From Saccharopolyspora endophytica (GTDB taxonomy: Bacteria > Actinomycetota > Actinomycetes > Mycobacteriales > Pseudonocardiaceae): DNA of 64,000 nt. Below, piece by piece: positions 47,967-56,941 of the stretch (position 1 is its first letter; every line of letters begins with the position of its first letter). A program made the position numbers and the translations under genes. The notes under the pieces were generated by a model. It searched no databases and was not told where the DNA came from. It saw only the letters and a program-made list of their open reading frames with translations. The stretch covers positions 33,476 through 97,475 of the forward strand of contig NZ_JAGPXE010000019.1 in the NCBI RefSeq assembly GCF_018070075.1. Direction: 5' to 3'.

Positions 47967-49331
47967 TTGGTCCGCTCAACAACGCCGTTCGACCTGGTCT
48001 TCCGGGCGCAGCGACTCATCGGCCCGCACGGTGAGACGTCCGGCAGCGTCGGCATCCGGGACGGCCGCATCGCCGCCGTCGAACCGCTCGACGCCGAGCT
48101 GGAAGCCACCCGGGTCGTCGAGCTCGCCGACGACGAGGTGCTGCTGCCCGGTCTCGTCGACACCCACGTGCACGTCAACGACCCCGGCCGCACCGAGTGG
48201 GAGGGCTTCGAGACCGCCACCCGCGCGGCGGCCGCAGGTGGGGTCACCACCATCGTCGACATGCCGCTCAACAGCCTCCCGCCGACGGTCGACACCGACG
48301 CGCTGGAGGTCAAGCGCAAGACCGCGCGGGACAAGGCGCACGTCGACATCGGCTTCTGGGGCGGTGCGATCCCCGGCAAGCTCGACGAGCTGCGCGGTCT
48401 GCACGAGGCCGGCGTGTTCGGCTTCAAGTGCTTCCTGCTGCACTCCGGCGTCGACGAGTTCCCGCCGCTGGACTCCGCCCAGCTCGACACCGCGCTGCGC
48501 GAGCTGGCCGGTTTCGACGCGATGATGATCGTGCACGCCGAGGACTCCGACGCGATCGACGAGGCCCCGACCCCGCACGGCGAGGACTACGGCGACTTCC
48601 TCGCCTCCCGCCCCAAGGGCGCGGAGAACGTCGCGATCGCGCAGGTCATCGAGCTGGCCCGGCGCATCGGAGCCCGCGTGCACATCCTGCACCTGGCCTC
48701 GTCGGACGCCTTGCCGCTGATCGCCTCGGCTCGTGCCGAGGGCGTGCGGGTGACCGTCGAGACCTGCCCGCACTACCTGAGCTTCACCGCCGAGGAGATC
48801 CCCGACGGCGCCACCCAGTTCAAGTGCTGCCCGCCCATCCGCGAGGCCGCCAACCGCGAACTCCTGTGGAAGGCCCTCGCCGACGGCACGATCGACTGCA
48901 TCGTCAGCGACCACTCCCCCTGCACGCCGGAGCTCAAGCGCTTCGACACCGGCGACTTCGGCGTCGCCTGGGGCGGGGTCTCCAGCCTGCAGCTGGGCCT
49001 GTCGGCCATCTGGACCCAGGCGCGCCAGCGCGGGTACGACCTGTCCGACGTGGTGAACTGGATGGCGCGCAAGCCCGCCGAGCTCGCCGGGATGCGCAGC
49101 AAGGGCTCGATCGCCGTGGGCAACGACGCGGACCTGTGCGTGTTCGCGCCGGACGACGCGTTCGTCGTCGACGTCGCCAAGCTCCAGCACCGCAACCCGG
49201 TCTCGGCCTACCACGGCCGCCCGCTGGCCGGTGTCGTGCGCGAGACCTGGCTGCGCGGAACGCAGATCGCCGGTGACGGCGCGGACACCTCCCAGCTGCA
49301 CGGCAAGCTCCTCACCCGCGGCGAGGTCTGA
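47967..49331 (+). CDS. allB: allantoinase
   Basis: 454 residues of the amidohydrolase superfamily. First metal His pair in LPGLVDTHVHVNDPGR, the bridging carbamylated Lys in GVFGFKCFLLHSG, later His in MIVHAED and ILHLASSDA, and Asp in CIVSDHSPCTPELK. The last motif is characteristic of allantoinases. It opens allantoin to allantoate in the cytoplasm. TTG 47967 follows CGAGGGAGGTGCCGCG, a strong ribosome site. Confidence 0.9.
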   Translation: MVRSTTPFDLVFRAQRLIGPHGETSGSVGIRDGRIAAVEPLDAELEATRVVELADDEVLLPGLVDTHVHVNDPGRTEWEGFETATRAAAAGGVTTIVDMPLNSLPPTVDTDALEVKRKTARDKAHVDIGFWGGAIPGKLDELRGLHEAGVFGFKCFLLHSGVDEFPPLDSAQLDTALRELAGFDAMMIVHAEDSDAIDEAPTPHGEDYGDFLASRPKGAENVAIAQVIELARRIGARVHILHLASSDALPLIASARAEGVRVTVETCPHYLSFTAEEIPDGATQFKCCPPIREAANRELLWKALADGTIDCIVSDHSPCTPELKRFDTGDFGVAWGGVSSLQLGLSAIWTQARQRGYDLSDVVNWMARKPAELAGMRSKGSIAVGNDADLCVFAPDDAFVVDVAKLQHRNPVSAYHGRPLAGVVRETWLRGTQIAGDGADTSQLHGKLLTRGEV

Positions 49332-49336
49332 GCAAC

Positions 49337-49380
49337 GGTTTCCGGTCCGAATCGACGCCGGTCGATTCGGACCGGAAACC
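49337..49380. terminator. 20-bp perfect hairpin after allB
   Basis: Arms of 20 nt pair perfectly around the four bases GCCG, beginning six nt after the allB stop. Symmetric, so it can act for both converging genes. Confidence 0.8.
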
Positions 49381-49389
49381 ACCACCACG

Positions 49390-49434
49390 CCTGAAGAAGC
49401 CGGGCCTCCGCGTCGGAGGCCCGGCTTCTTCAGG
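49390..49434. terminator. 21-bp perfect hairpin before the racemase stop
   Basis: A 21-bp stem with a CGT loop; flanking CCACC and GGTGG can extend it. With the hairpin at 49337 it forms a two-hairpin bidirectional terminator between convergent genes. On the plus strand GGTTT follows. Confidence 0.85.
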
Positions 49435-49447
49435 TGGTTTCACGCCA

Positions 49448-50167
49448 TCAGGCCGGCGGCCAGTTCTTCATCTCCTTGGGGCGCGGCGGGGCGTAGGTGC
49501 GCACCTTGGAGGTCTTCAGGCCGAGCCGGACCAGCGACTCGGCGATCGTCACCGCCGCCGTCACGCCGTCGATCACCGGAACACCGGTGCGATCCACGAC
49601 CCGCTCGGCGAGGCCCGACATGCCGCCGCAGCCCAGGCAGATCGCCTCCGCGCGGTCCTCGCGCACAGCGGTGACCGCCTGCTCCACGATGGCGTCCACG
49701 GCCGCCTGCGGATCGCGTTCCAGGTCCAGCACCGCCAGCCCGCTCGCGCGCACCGACGCGCAGCGGGCGCTGAGACCCGCCGCGTGCAACCGGTCCTCGA
49801 TCAGCGGCACCGTGCGATCCAGGCTGGTCACCACCGAGTAGGTGCGGCCCACGAACTGCGCCGTGCTCGCCGCTGCCTCGGTGATGTCCACGACCGGGAC
49901 GTCCAGGAGCTCCTGCAGCCCCTCGCGGCCGTGCTCGCCGTACCCGGCCTGGATGACCGCGTCGAACGGTTCCGGGTAGGCCCGCACGGCCTCCATCACG
50001 GCGACCGCCGCGAGGTAGCTCTCGTAGTTGCCCTCCACCGACTCCGCCCCGAAGGACGGCGTCAGCGGAACGATCTCGGTCCCGGGCGAGGCGACCGAGG
50101 CGGCCTGCTCACCGATCGAATCGGTGATGGACTTGGTCGTGTTGACGTTCACGACGAGAATGCGCAT
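49448..50167 (-). CDS. Asp/Glu/hydantoin racemase family, probable allantoin racemase
   Basis: 239 residues. The two catalytic cysteine regions appear as the N-terminal half (VIQAGYGEHGREGL, where Cys is replaced by Gly-Tyr in this subfamily) and AICLGCGGMSGLAERV. The start RILVVNVNTTKSITDSI is typical of hydantoin racemases. Between an allantoin permease and allantoinase it probably interconverts allantoin enantiomers, as HpxA does. Co-transcribed with the permease (37-nt gap). Confidence 0.75.
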   Translation of the reverse strand: MRILVVNVNTTKSITDSIGEQAASVASPGTEIVPLTPSFGAESVEGNYESYLAAVAVMEAVRAYPEPFDAVIQAGYGEHGREGLQELLDVPVVDITEAAASTAQFVGRTYSVVTSLDRTVPLIEDRLHAAGLSARCASVRASGLAVLDLERDPQAAVDAIVEQAVTAVREDRAEAICLGCGGMSGLAERVVDRTGVPVIDGVTAAVTIAESLVRLGLKTSKVRTYAPPRPKEMKNWPPA

Positions 50168-50204
50168 GAATCCGACTTTCTCCGAAAACCCTTGATCCGC
50201 GGTC

Positions 50205-51686
50205 TCATTCCGCGGCGACGGCGATGGTCTCCCCGTCCACGTCCCGCGCGTCCGGTTTGCGGTCGGCGATGACCGCGTAGATGATCGCGCCGAGAATCGC
50301 GCCGATGAACCAGGAGAACCCGCCGACCGAGCTGAACGCCGGCACCAGTGCCAGCACCACGGCGATCGCCGCGGCCGGGATGAACGCCCAGACCGCCTTC
50401 GGATTGTATCCGCGCGTGTAGTGGTACTCGCCGTTGCTGTCCTCGGTGTAGAGCGCGGGAACGTTCACCCGCGTCTTCCGGATCAGCCAGTAGTCGGCCA
50501 TGATCACGCCGAACAGCGGGCCGAGCAGCGCGCCCAGACCGGCCAGGAAGTAGTTGACCACCACCGGGCTGTCGTAGAGGTTCCACGGCAGGATGACCAG
50601 GCCGATCACCGCGCTCACCAGTCCCGCGCGGCGGAAGTTCAGCTGCTTCGGGAAGAGGTTGACCAGCACGTAGATCGGGGCGACGAAGTTGGCCAGCAGG
50701 TTGACCGCGATCGTCAGCACGATCAGCGCGAGCGAGGCCAGCGCCAGCAGGTAGGTGTTGGGGATCGTCTGCACGATGTCGGTCGGGCTGGTGATGACCT
50801 GGCCGTTGATCTTGAACTGCGCACCGCTGAGGAGGACCACGATGCCGGCGAAGAACAGCATGTTCACCGGGATGCCGACCAGGTTGCCCAGCACGATCGA
50901 CTGGCGGCTCTTGGCGGACCGGGTGAAGTCGCAGAAGTTCAGCACGAACGTGCCGTAGATGACCACCCAGAGCGCGGCGCCCTGCAGGATCTGCAACCAC
51001 ATCGCCCCGCCGGTCAGCGGCTGGTCGGTGGACATCGAGATCGAGAAGTCCGCGCGGGCGAACATCCAGACCGCGAGGCCCAGCATGGTGATCAGCGTGG
51101 TCGGCGCGGCTACCGCCATGTACCTGCGGATGACGTGCATGCCGTAGCTGACGATGAGGACCTGGACGGCCCACAGCGCCAGGAAGGTGATCCAGCCGAG
51201 CAGCGAAAGGCCCAGCACGGACTGCTCTTCCAGTGATCTCAGCCCGGGGAACATCGCGATGAGCAGCGCGTCGAGCACCGAGGAGGCGAGGTAGGTCTGG
51301 ATGCCGAACCAGGCGATGGCCACGATCCCGCGCACGGCCGCCGGGATCTGCGCGCCCTTGGTGCCGAACGCGATCCGGCTCATCACCGGGAAGGGCACGC
51401 CCGCCTTGTGGCCCATGTAGCCCGACATCGTCAGCAGCAGGAACAGCAGCGCCGAGGCCAGCACGAACGCGGCGAGGATGCCCCAGACGTTGAGCCCGAG
51501 CGCGAACAGTCCGATCGCGAAGGCGTAGTTGCCGAGGCTGTGCACATCGTTGGCCCAGAGCGTGAAGACGTTGTAGGCGCCCCAGCGACGCCCCTCCTTC
51601 TTCGTGGGAGCCAGGTCGTAGCTGTACAGCCGCTCACTTGAGGCGGGCGGGATGTCCACATCGGATTGGTCGTTCGTGGCAGTCAC
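50205..51686 (-). CDS. NCS1 nucleobase:cation symporter, probable allantoin permease
   Basis: 493 residues with 12 hydrophobic segments, NCS1 family. The N-terminal RRWGAYNVFTLWANDVHSLGNYAFAIG carries the substrate-site Trp/Asn pattern; VPFPVMSRIAFGTKGAQIPA and NFCDFTRSAKSRQSI follow. NCS1 members import allantoin, hydantoins, uracil or cytosine with a cation; context suggests allantoin. GTG 51686 follows TGGAGGCGGCCA, so I prefer it to longer frames. A GTATAC box lies 61 nt upstream. Confidence 0.85.
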   Translation of the reverse strand: MTATNDQSDVDIPPASSERLYSYDLAPTKKEGRRWGAYNVFTLWANDVHSLGNYAFAIGLFALGLNVWGILAAFVLASALLFLLLTMSGYMGHKAGVPFPVMSRIAFGTKGAQIPAAVRGIVAIAWFGIQTYLASSVLDALLIAMFPGLRSLEEQSVLGLSLLGWITFLALWAVQVLIVSYGMHVIRRYMAVAAPTTLITMLGLAVWMFARADFSISMSTDQPLTGGAMWLQILQGAALWVVIYGTFVLNFCDFTRSAKSRQSIVLGNLVGIPVNMLFFAGIVVLLSGAQFKINGQVITSPTDIVQTIPNTYLLALASLALIVLTIAVNLLANFVAPIYVLVNLFPKQLNFRRAGLVSAVIGLVILPWNLYDSPVVVNYFLAGLGALLGPLFGVIMADYWLIRKTRVNVPALYTEDSNGEYHYTRGYNPKAVWAFIPAAAIAVVLALVPAFSSVGGFSWFIGAILGAIIYAVIADRKPDARDVDGETIAVAAE

Positions 51687-51746
51687 TGGCCGCCTCCAAG
51701 CTCCACCCCGCCACTCTGCGAGATGGGTCATTTCCGCGATGCGAAA

Positions 51747-51752
51747 GTATAC
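51747..51752. promoter_or_regulatory. GTATAC box upstream of NCS1 permease
   Basis: GCGAAAGTATACGTGCGA contains GTATAC at 51747-51752. CGAAAGTATA also occurs, on the other strand, in the allB control region (rc of TATACTTTCG at 47909-47918). Confidence 0.55.
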
Positions 51753-51895
51753 GTGCGAGTTGGAGAAGACGGTAAGGCGCGCGCAGGCGTCCGTCAATAC
51801 TGTCGGGTAACCGGGTCGGATGTGATCTCGGCAGCGGACCCGGGGGCTTCCGCATCGGGCCGAGGTTGCCTATCCTGCTCCCCAGGCGCCCTTTT

Positions 51896-51901
51896 GTATA
51901 C
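51896..51901. promoter_or_regulatory. GTATAC box upstream of allE
   Basis: TTTTGTATACATGAA, with GTATAC 61 nt before the allE TTG. The permease/allE divergent gap thus holds two boxes, one per gene. Confidence 0.55.
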
Positions 51902-51961
51902 ATGAATTTCGCAGGTCACGGGCGCCTGATAGGTCGGGTTTCCCGTCGAGGAGGAGTCAGC

Positions 51962-52783
51962 TTGAACACGCCGTCGTACTTCGCGCCTGCCGGTGGTCTA
52001 CCGCCCCAGACCGATCTGCTCACCGACCGGGCGATCGTGACCGAGGCCTACACCGTGATCCCCCGCGGCGTGTTGCGCGACATCGTCACCAGCAACTTCC
52101 CCGGCTGGACCCGCACCCGCTCCTGGGTGCTCGCCAAGCCCGTGCAGGGCTTCGCCACCACGTTCGCCCAGTACATCGTCGAGGTCGGCCCCGAAGGCGG
52201 CAGCAACAACCCCGAGCCCGAAGCCGGTGTCGAATCCGTCGTGTTCCTCATGACCGGCGAGCTGGACCTCACCATCGCCGGCACCCGCCACCACCTCGAA
52301 CCCGGCGGTTACGCCTACCTGCCCGCCGGAGCCGACTGGTCGGTCACCAACCCCGGCGACTCCCCCGCGACGTTCAACTGGGTGCGCAAGCCCTACGAGT
52401 TCGTCGACGGCATCTCCGCGCCCGAGCCGTTCGTGACCCGGGAGCAGGACATCGCGCCGACCCCGATGCCCGACACCAACGGCGCCTGGGCGACCACCCG
52501 CTTCGTCGACCCCGACGACCTCGCCCACGACATGCACGTCAACATCGTCACCTTCCAGCCCGGCGGCGTGATCCCCTTCGCCGAGACCCACGTCATGGAG
52601 CACGGCCTCTACGTCCTGGAGGGCAAGGCCGTCTACCGCCTCAACGGCGACTGGGTGGAGGTCCAGGAAGGCGACTTCATGTGGCTGCGGGCCTTCTGCC
52701 CCCAAGCCTGCTACGCGGGCGGCCCCGGCCCCTTCCGCTACCTGCTCTACAAGGACGTCAACCGCCAGATCCGCCTGACCTGA
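51962..52783 (+). CDS. allE: (S)-ureidoglycine aminohydrolase
   Basis: 273 residues, bicupin. The C-terminal cupin has the manganese site E-x-H-x3-H (Glu208, His210, His214 in AETHVMEHGLYVLEG) and the Gln of FCPQACYAGG, matching plant and E. coli ureidoglycine aminohydrolases. It releases ammonia from (S)-ureidoglycine to give ureidoglycolate, downstream of allantoate. No allantoate amidohydrolase gene lies in the window. TTG 51962 follows GAGGAGGAGTCAGC. Confidence 0.88.
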   Translation: MNTPSYFAPAGGLPPQTDLLTDRAIVTEAYTVIPRGVLRDIVTSNFPGWTRTRSWVLAKPVQGFATTFAQYIVEVGPEGGSNNPEPEAGVESVVFLMTGELDLTIAGTRHHLEPGGYAYLPAGADWSVTNPGDSPATFNWVRKPYEFVDGISAPEPFVTREQDIAPTPMPDTNGAWATTRFVDPDDLAHDMHVNIVTFQPGGVIPFAETHVMEHGLYVLEGKAVYRLNGDWVEVQEGDFMWLRAFCPQACYAGGPGPFRYLLYKDVNRQIRLT

Positions 52784-53105
52784 CGGCGGTCCCCTGGTGG
52801 TGCAGCAGGAGCCACTCGCCGGCGTGGCGGACCCACACCGAGGTCCGCAGCGCCGACGCACCGCGGTAGCGGGTGGTGCAGGTCAGCAGGATCGCGTCGG
52901 GGCCGAGCCGCGTGGGATGGAAATCGGACGCCTCGATCCGCTCCTCACCACCGCTGCTCGCCTCCGTGGCCCGCACGATCGATTCCCGATCCCACACCAC
53001 CCCGGAAGCCCCGAACTCCCGGAACTCCGGATGCAGCAACGCCCGAACGGCCTCGGCATCCCCCCGAACCCCGGGCTCCTGCAACCGAAGCTCCCGCGCG
53101 ATCAC
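52758..53105 (-). CDS. DUF4440/SnoaL-like (NTF2 fold) protein
   Basis: 115 residues. The sequence GDAEAVRALLHPEFREFGASGVVWDRESIV, then DAILLTCTTRYR and SVWVRHAGEWLLLHHQGT, is a DUF4440 NTF2-like cone fold. Such proteins are small-molecule-binding or enzymatic; role unknown. GTG 53105 is preferred to 53135 because the N-terminal helix begins there. It overlaps the end of allE by 26 nt in convergent orientation. Confidence 0.7.
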   Translation of the reverse strand: MIARELRLQEPGVRGDAEAVRALLHPEFREFGASGVVWDRESIVRATEASSGGEERIEASDFHPTRLGPDAILLTCTTRYRGASALRTSVWVRHAGEWLLLHHQGTAVRSGGSGG

Positions 53106-53139
53106 TCCACACCGCACCCCTCCCCGCCGGTCCACTCCA

Positions 53140-53312
53140 GATTACGGCGGTGATCCGACAGGAACACCGGTTCACCGCAGCAACCCGGGAACCCAGGGAG
53201 CGAAACGCGGTGAAACCTCCAGACGCGGAGTGGTCACCCGACCTCCCGGATTTCAGTGGAAATCCGGTTTCCGATTTCCACTGAAATCCGACGGAGGATT
53301 TCCACTGAAATC
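53140..53312. repeat. 24-nt-spaced palindrome array
   Basis: One GGCG-core copy (GATTACGGCGGTGATC, 53140) and three CACT-core copies at 53249 (inverted orientation), 53273 and 53297, exactly 24 nt apart. It lies in the 338-nt gap between the DUF4440 gene and the phosphatase gene, both on the minus strand. The last 130 nt of the gap hold nothing I recognise. Confidence 0.9.
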
Positions 53313-53443
53313 GGGGGACCCAGCCGGGGACGGAACCGGGACCGCCGGTCGGAGCACGTGGTCCTGACTCCGGCGCCACCGAATGACCCCCCCGGAGGCC
53401 ACTCGCACCGAAGACCCGACGTTCCCGAACGCGGTGGGTCCGG

Positions 53444-54694
53444 TCAGGTGGTGGTGGGGTTGAAGGCTTCGGTGCGGGGTGTGCCGTCGTAGTGGGTCGT
53501 GGGGAGGCCGAAGAGGGTGGCGAGGGTGGGGGCCACGTCTGCTGTGGTCGCAGGGGCCGGGGACGAAGTGCCTCGGCGGATGGTGGGGTGGCCTCCGGTG
53601 ATGAAGAACGGGATGGGTTCGGTGACCGGGTGGCCGTGGTTGCCCGGGATGGGGTTGGAGACCAGTTCCGGGTCGGTGAAGCGCCAGCCCTCGTCGCAGT
53701 AGGCGACCAGGTCACCGGCTTCCGGGCCGAGGCGGAGTTCGGCGGGGTCGTGGACGGACAGCACGCCCTCGGTGGCCTCCGCCAGTTCGCGCATGCGCTG
53801 CACGGCCGCGGGGCGTTCGGCGTCGGGGCCGGTGAAGTACAGCAGTTCCGCGCCACCGTTCTGGGCGATCTCGGTGCGGCCGGTCAGCACCGGGTCGGCG
53901 TCGAGGACCGGGCGGAGCGAGATCACGCGATGCGGCAGCGACCAGTCCATCGAGTGGTCGGCGAGGACCAGCAGCACGCTGCTCTCCCACCGCCCGGTGC
54001 TGCGCAGGTGGTCGACGAAGCGGCCCACCTGGGCGTCCGCTGAGGCCAGCGCCGCCGTGCGGGCGGCGCGCAGCGTGGTGCCGGTCAGGTCGGTGTGGCC
54101 GACGCGGTCGACGTCGCCGAAGTTCGCGAACACCAGGTCCGGATCCGCGCTGTCCACCACGGACACCAGCGCCTCGGCGGTGAACGCGTCCGGCGCGTGG
54201 CCGCTGATCGGCACGATCGGCTCCGGCTCCCAGCGAACCGTCGCCCGGGTGCCGAAGATGCCGTGGAGGTACTCCTTGCTCAGCACGCTCCCGGTGACCT
54301 TGCCGTGGCCGCGCAAGAGCTCCAGCAGCGTCTCGGCCCGCAGGTCGGAGGCGCGGTCGAGGGTCCGGACCTGGCCTTCGGCGCGGTCGAACACCGAGTT
54401 GGCCGGGACGCCGGTGCGGTCCGGGCGCAGGCCGCTCATCATCATCACGTGGTTCGGGATCGTCTCCATCACCGGCAGCGATCGCGCCGCCGGGAACGAC
54501 GTCCCGCTCTCGCGGAGCTCGTGCAACCGAGGGGTGAGCACCGAACTGATCTCCTCGGGCCGGCACCCGTCGACGACCAGCGCGTAGGCGCGCAGCTGCT
54601 TGGCGTCCGCCGCCCAGGCGGCCGGGGACGACGCCGACAGCAGCACACCGGCACCGGCGGCGCGCAGGAAGCTGCGGCGGTTCAGCGCATTCAC
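53444..54694 (-). CDS. secreted alkaline phosphatase superfamily (nucleotide pyrophosphatase-like)
   Basis: 416 residues with a Tat-type signal (NRRSFLRAAGAGVLLSA). The type I phosphodiesterase core shows the metal Asp in YALVVDGCRPEEI, the nucleophile Thr in PVMETIPNHVMMMSG, ANFGDVDRVGHTD (metal ligands), LVLADHSMD and PGNHGHP. It hydrolyses phosphodiesters or phosphate esters outside the cell. GTG 54694 overlaps the stop of phoD, so both phosphatases are translated together. Confidence 0.82.
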   Translation of the reverse strand: MNALNRRSFLRAAGAGVLLSASSPAAWAADAKQLRAYALVVDGCRPEEISSVLTPRLHELRESGTSFPAARSLPVMETIPNHVMMMSGLRPDRTGVPANSVFDRAEGQVRTLDRASDLRAETLLELLRGHGKVTGSVLSKEYLHGIFGTRATVRWEPEPIVPISGHAPDAFTAEALVSVVDSADPDLVFANFGDVDRVGHTDLTGTTLRAARTAALASADAQVGRFVDHLRSTGRWESSVLLVLADHSMDWSLPHRVISLRPVLDADPVLTGRTEIAQNGGAELLYFTGPDAERPAAVQRMRELAEATEGVLSVHDPAELRLGPEAGDLVAYCDEGWRFTDPELVSNPIPGNHGHPVTEPIPFFITGGHPTIRRGTSSPAPATTADVAPTLATLFGLPTTHYDGTPRTEAFNPTTT

Positions 54695-56325
54695 CGGATT
54701 CCCTCCGAAACCTGGTGCACCTGCTGGCTTCCCGCGGGCACCTCGAACGAGACGGTGCGCTGGGCACCGGTGGACGGCCGGGTGCGGTCGTCCAGCGCGA
54801 ACCAGTCCATCTGGACGCGCTCCGCGGTGACGTCCAGGACCGAGAACCCGTGCGAGTCGAAGTCCAGGTGCTTCACGTGCGGGTTGTTGGCCCGGATCGC
54901 CGCCTCCACCGCCAGCGAGGCGGTGCGCGGCGGGACGCGCAGGATGTCGTCGAGGTTGTCGCTGGTCACGGATGTGCACACGAGCTCGGTGCCCACGGAG
55001 TTGCGGTCCAGCGGGTAGGTCGCGGGCGAGTGGGGCAGTTCGGCGGCCCACGCCGAGTGGATGTCGCCGGTGAGGAAGACGGTGTCGGTGATCCCCCGCT
55101 CGTGCAGCAGGCCGAGGACCTCGTCGCGGTCGGCGGTGTACCCGTCCCACTGGTCGACGTTGTAGGGCAACCCCTGGATCTCCGGCGTGCCGGTGAGCTC
55201 GCCGATGGCGCGGCGTTCCTCGACCGACAGCGTCGAGGGGAACCGCACCGGCGCGATCATCACCGGGTTGCCGATCAGCTTCCACTGGGCCGTGGAGTTG
55301 GCGAGGCCGCCGGTCAGCCAGCGCATCTGCTCGTCGCCGGTGATGGTGCGCGCCGGATCGCCGATCCCCGGATCCAGCGGCGTGGCGACCTGCCGGCTCC
55401 GGTGGCTGCGCAGGTCCAACATGGACAGTTCGGCAAGCGTGCCGAAGCGCAGCCGCCGGTGCAGGGCACCGCCGGGTTCGTAGCGCACCGGCATCCACTC
55501 GGCGTAGGCGCGCTGCGAGGCCGACCTGCGGTCGGTCCAGGAACCTTCAGCGCCCTCGGTGTGGTTCTCGGCTCCACCCGCCCACGCGTCGTTGGCGGAT
55601 TCGTGGTCGTCCCAGGTGACCACGAACGGCACCGAGGCGTGCAGATCGGCCAGGTCGGGGTCGGTCTTGTACTGGGCGTGGCGACGCCGGTAGTGCTCCA
55701 GGCTCGTCATCTCCACCGGCGGGTCGTGCGGGCGCACCACGACGTCGCGGGCCTGGAACTCGCCGGGCGCGTACTCGTACAGGTAGTCACCGAGGTGGAG
55801 CACCGCGTCGAGGTCGCCGCGCGCCGCGAGGTGGCGGTAGGCGGCGAAGTGACCGGCCTGCCAGTTCGAGCAGGACACCACCCCGACCCGCAGCCGCTGC
55901 AGCGGTTCGTCCGCCGCGGGCGCGGTGCGGGTGCGGCCGGTCCGCGACACCTCGCCCAGCGCCCGGAAGCGGTACCAGAGCCACTGCCCGGCGGGAAGAC
56001 CGGCGACGTCGACCTTGACCGTGTGGTCGCGCCACGCCCCGGTGATCAGCGAGCCGCGCGCGAGCACGTTCGCGAATCCCTCGTCGGCGGCGACCTCCCA
56101 GTCCACGGCGCAGGCCGCGCCGACGCCGGAACCCGGCAGCGCGCCCGGATCCGGGGTGACCCGCGTCCAGAGCACGACGCCGTCCGGCGTCGGGTCGCCG
56201 GAGGCGATGCCGTGGGCGAACACCGAGCCGGAGGCGGATGCGGTGGCGGTCAGCCCACCGATGCTCATCGCACCGGCGAGCACCCCACCGGCCTTGATCA
56301 ACGACCGACGGCGGATCTGCGACAT
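54691..56325 (-). CDS. phoD: alkaline phosphatase D family protein
   Basis: 544 residues. Tat signal IRRRSLIKAGGVLAGAMS, then a fibronectin-like N-terminal domain (FAHGIASGDPTPDGVVLWTRV) and the PhoD metallo-domain with VVSCSNWQAGHFAAYRHLA, HLGDYLYEYAPG, TWDDHESANDAW and LTGDIHSAWAAEL. It releases phosphate from mono- and diesters on the outside. I saw no PHO box upstream; it is first gene of a two-phosphatase operon. Confidence 0.88.
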   Translation of the reverse strand: MSQIRRRSLIKAGGVLAGAMSIGGLTATASASGSVFAHGIASGDPTPDGVVLWTRVTPDPGALPGSGVGAACAVDWEVAADEGFANVLARGSLITGAWRDHTVKVDVAGLPAGQWLWYRFRALGEVSRTGRTRTAPAADEPLQRLRVGVVSCSNWQAGHFAAYRHLAARGDLDAVLHLGDYLYEYAPGEFQARDVVVRPHDPPVEMTSLEHYRRRHAQYKTDPDLADLHASVPFVVTWDDHESANDAWAGGAENHTEGAEGSWTDRRSASQRAYAEWMPVRYEPGGALHRRLRFGTLAELSMLDLRSHRSRQVATPLDPGIGDPARTITGDEQMRWLTGGLANSTAQWKLIGNPVMIAPVRFPSTLSVEERRAIGELTGTPEIQGLPYNVDQWDGYTADRDEVLGLLHERGITDTVFLTGDIHSAWAAELPHSPATYPLDRNSVGTELVCTSVTSDNLDDILRVPPRTASLAVEAAIRANNPHVKHLDFDSHGFSVLDVTAERVQMDWFALDDRTRPSTGAQRTVSFEVPAGSQQVHQVSEGIR

Positions 56326-56440
56326 GATCCGAAAAATGTCACCCCGACGAGTGCGTGTACACCCGTTCGGAGGAACGTTATCGTCCTGTTCACAGACCTG
56401 CCGCTTGATCGACAACTCCCCCGGCGAGGAACCCGGCCCG

Positions 56441-56848
56441 TCACTCCAGGATCGCGGTGGCCTCGATCTCGACGAGGTGTTCCGGGACGTCGAGCGCGAC
56501 GATGCCGAACAGCGAGGCCGGGGGCACCGGCGCGGTGCCGAGCGCCTCCGCCGCTCGGGCGATCCCGTCGAGGACCTGGGGCATCTTGTCCGGGGTCCAG
56601 TCCACGACGTAGAAGGTCAGCTTCGCGACGTCGTCGAAGGTGCCGCCGGCCGCCTCGAGCGCTTTTCCGACGTTGAGGTAGCACTGCGCGATCTGCCCGG
56701 CCAGGTCGCCTTCCGCGACCGTCGCGCCCTCGGCATCCCAGGAGACCTGGCCGGAGATGTGCACCAGCCTCGTTCCCGTCGCGATCGAGACGTGCCGGTA
56801 AATGTCGACCTCGGGCAGTCCGGGTGCGTTGGTCAGGGTGATGGCCAT
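56441..56848 (-). CDS. RidA/YjgF/UK114 family protein
   Basis: 135 residues with LVHISGQVSWDAEG, QIAQCYLNVGKALEAAGGTFDDV, KLTFYVVD and the C-terminal HLVEIEATAIL of the family, but without the catalytic Arg in the canonical R-x-C-V context; the segment reads PASLFGIVALDVPEHLVEIEA. It may be one of the Rid2-7 subgroups rather than a true enamine deaminase. Divergent from an HxlR regulator with shared repeats. Confidence 0.85.
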   Translation of the reverse strand: MAITLTNAPGLPEVDIYRHVSIATGTRLVHISGQVSWDAEGATVAEGDLAGQIAQCYLNVGKALEAAGGTFDDVAKLTFYVVDWTPDKMPQVLDGIARAAEALGTAPVPPASLFGIVALDVPEHLVEIEATAILE

Positions 56849-56871
56849 CGCGGGCTCCTCGCTCTCTTGTG

Positions 56872-56939
56872 GTTACTGGGGAACCGTAGGAGAGTGAGCG
56901 CTGACGTGGAAGAACGCACTTTTTCGTTACTGAGGAACC
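56872..56939. promoter_or_regulatory. two GTTACTGNGGAACC direct repeats, HxlR sites
   Basis: GTTACTGGGGAACC (56872-56885) and GTTACTGAGGAACC (56926-56939), 54 nt apart, in the 93-nt gap between divergent ridA and hxlR genes. The second overlaps the hxlR ribosome site. Confidence 0.65.
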
Positions 56940-56941
56940 TC

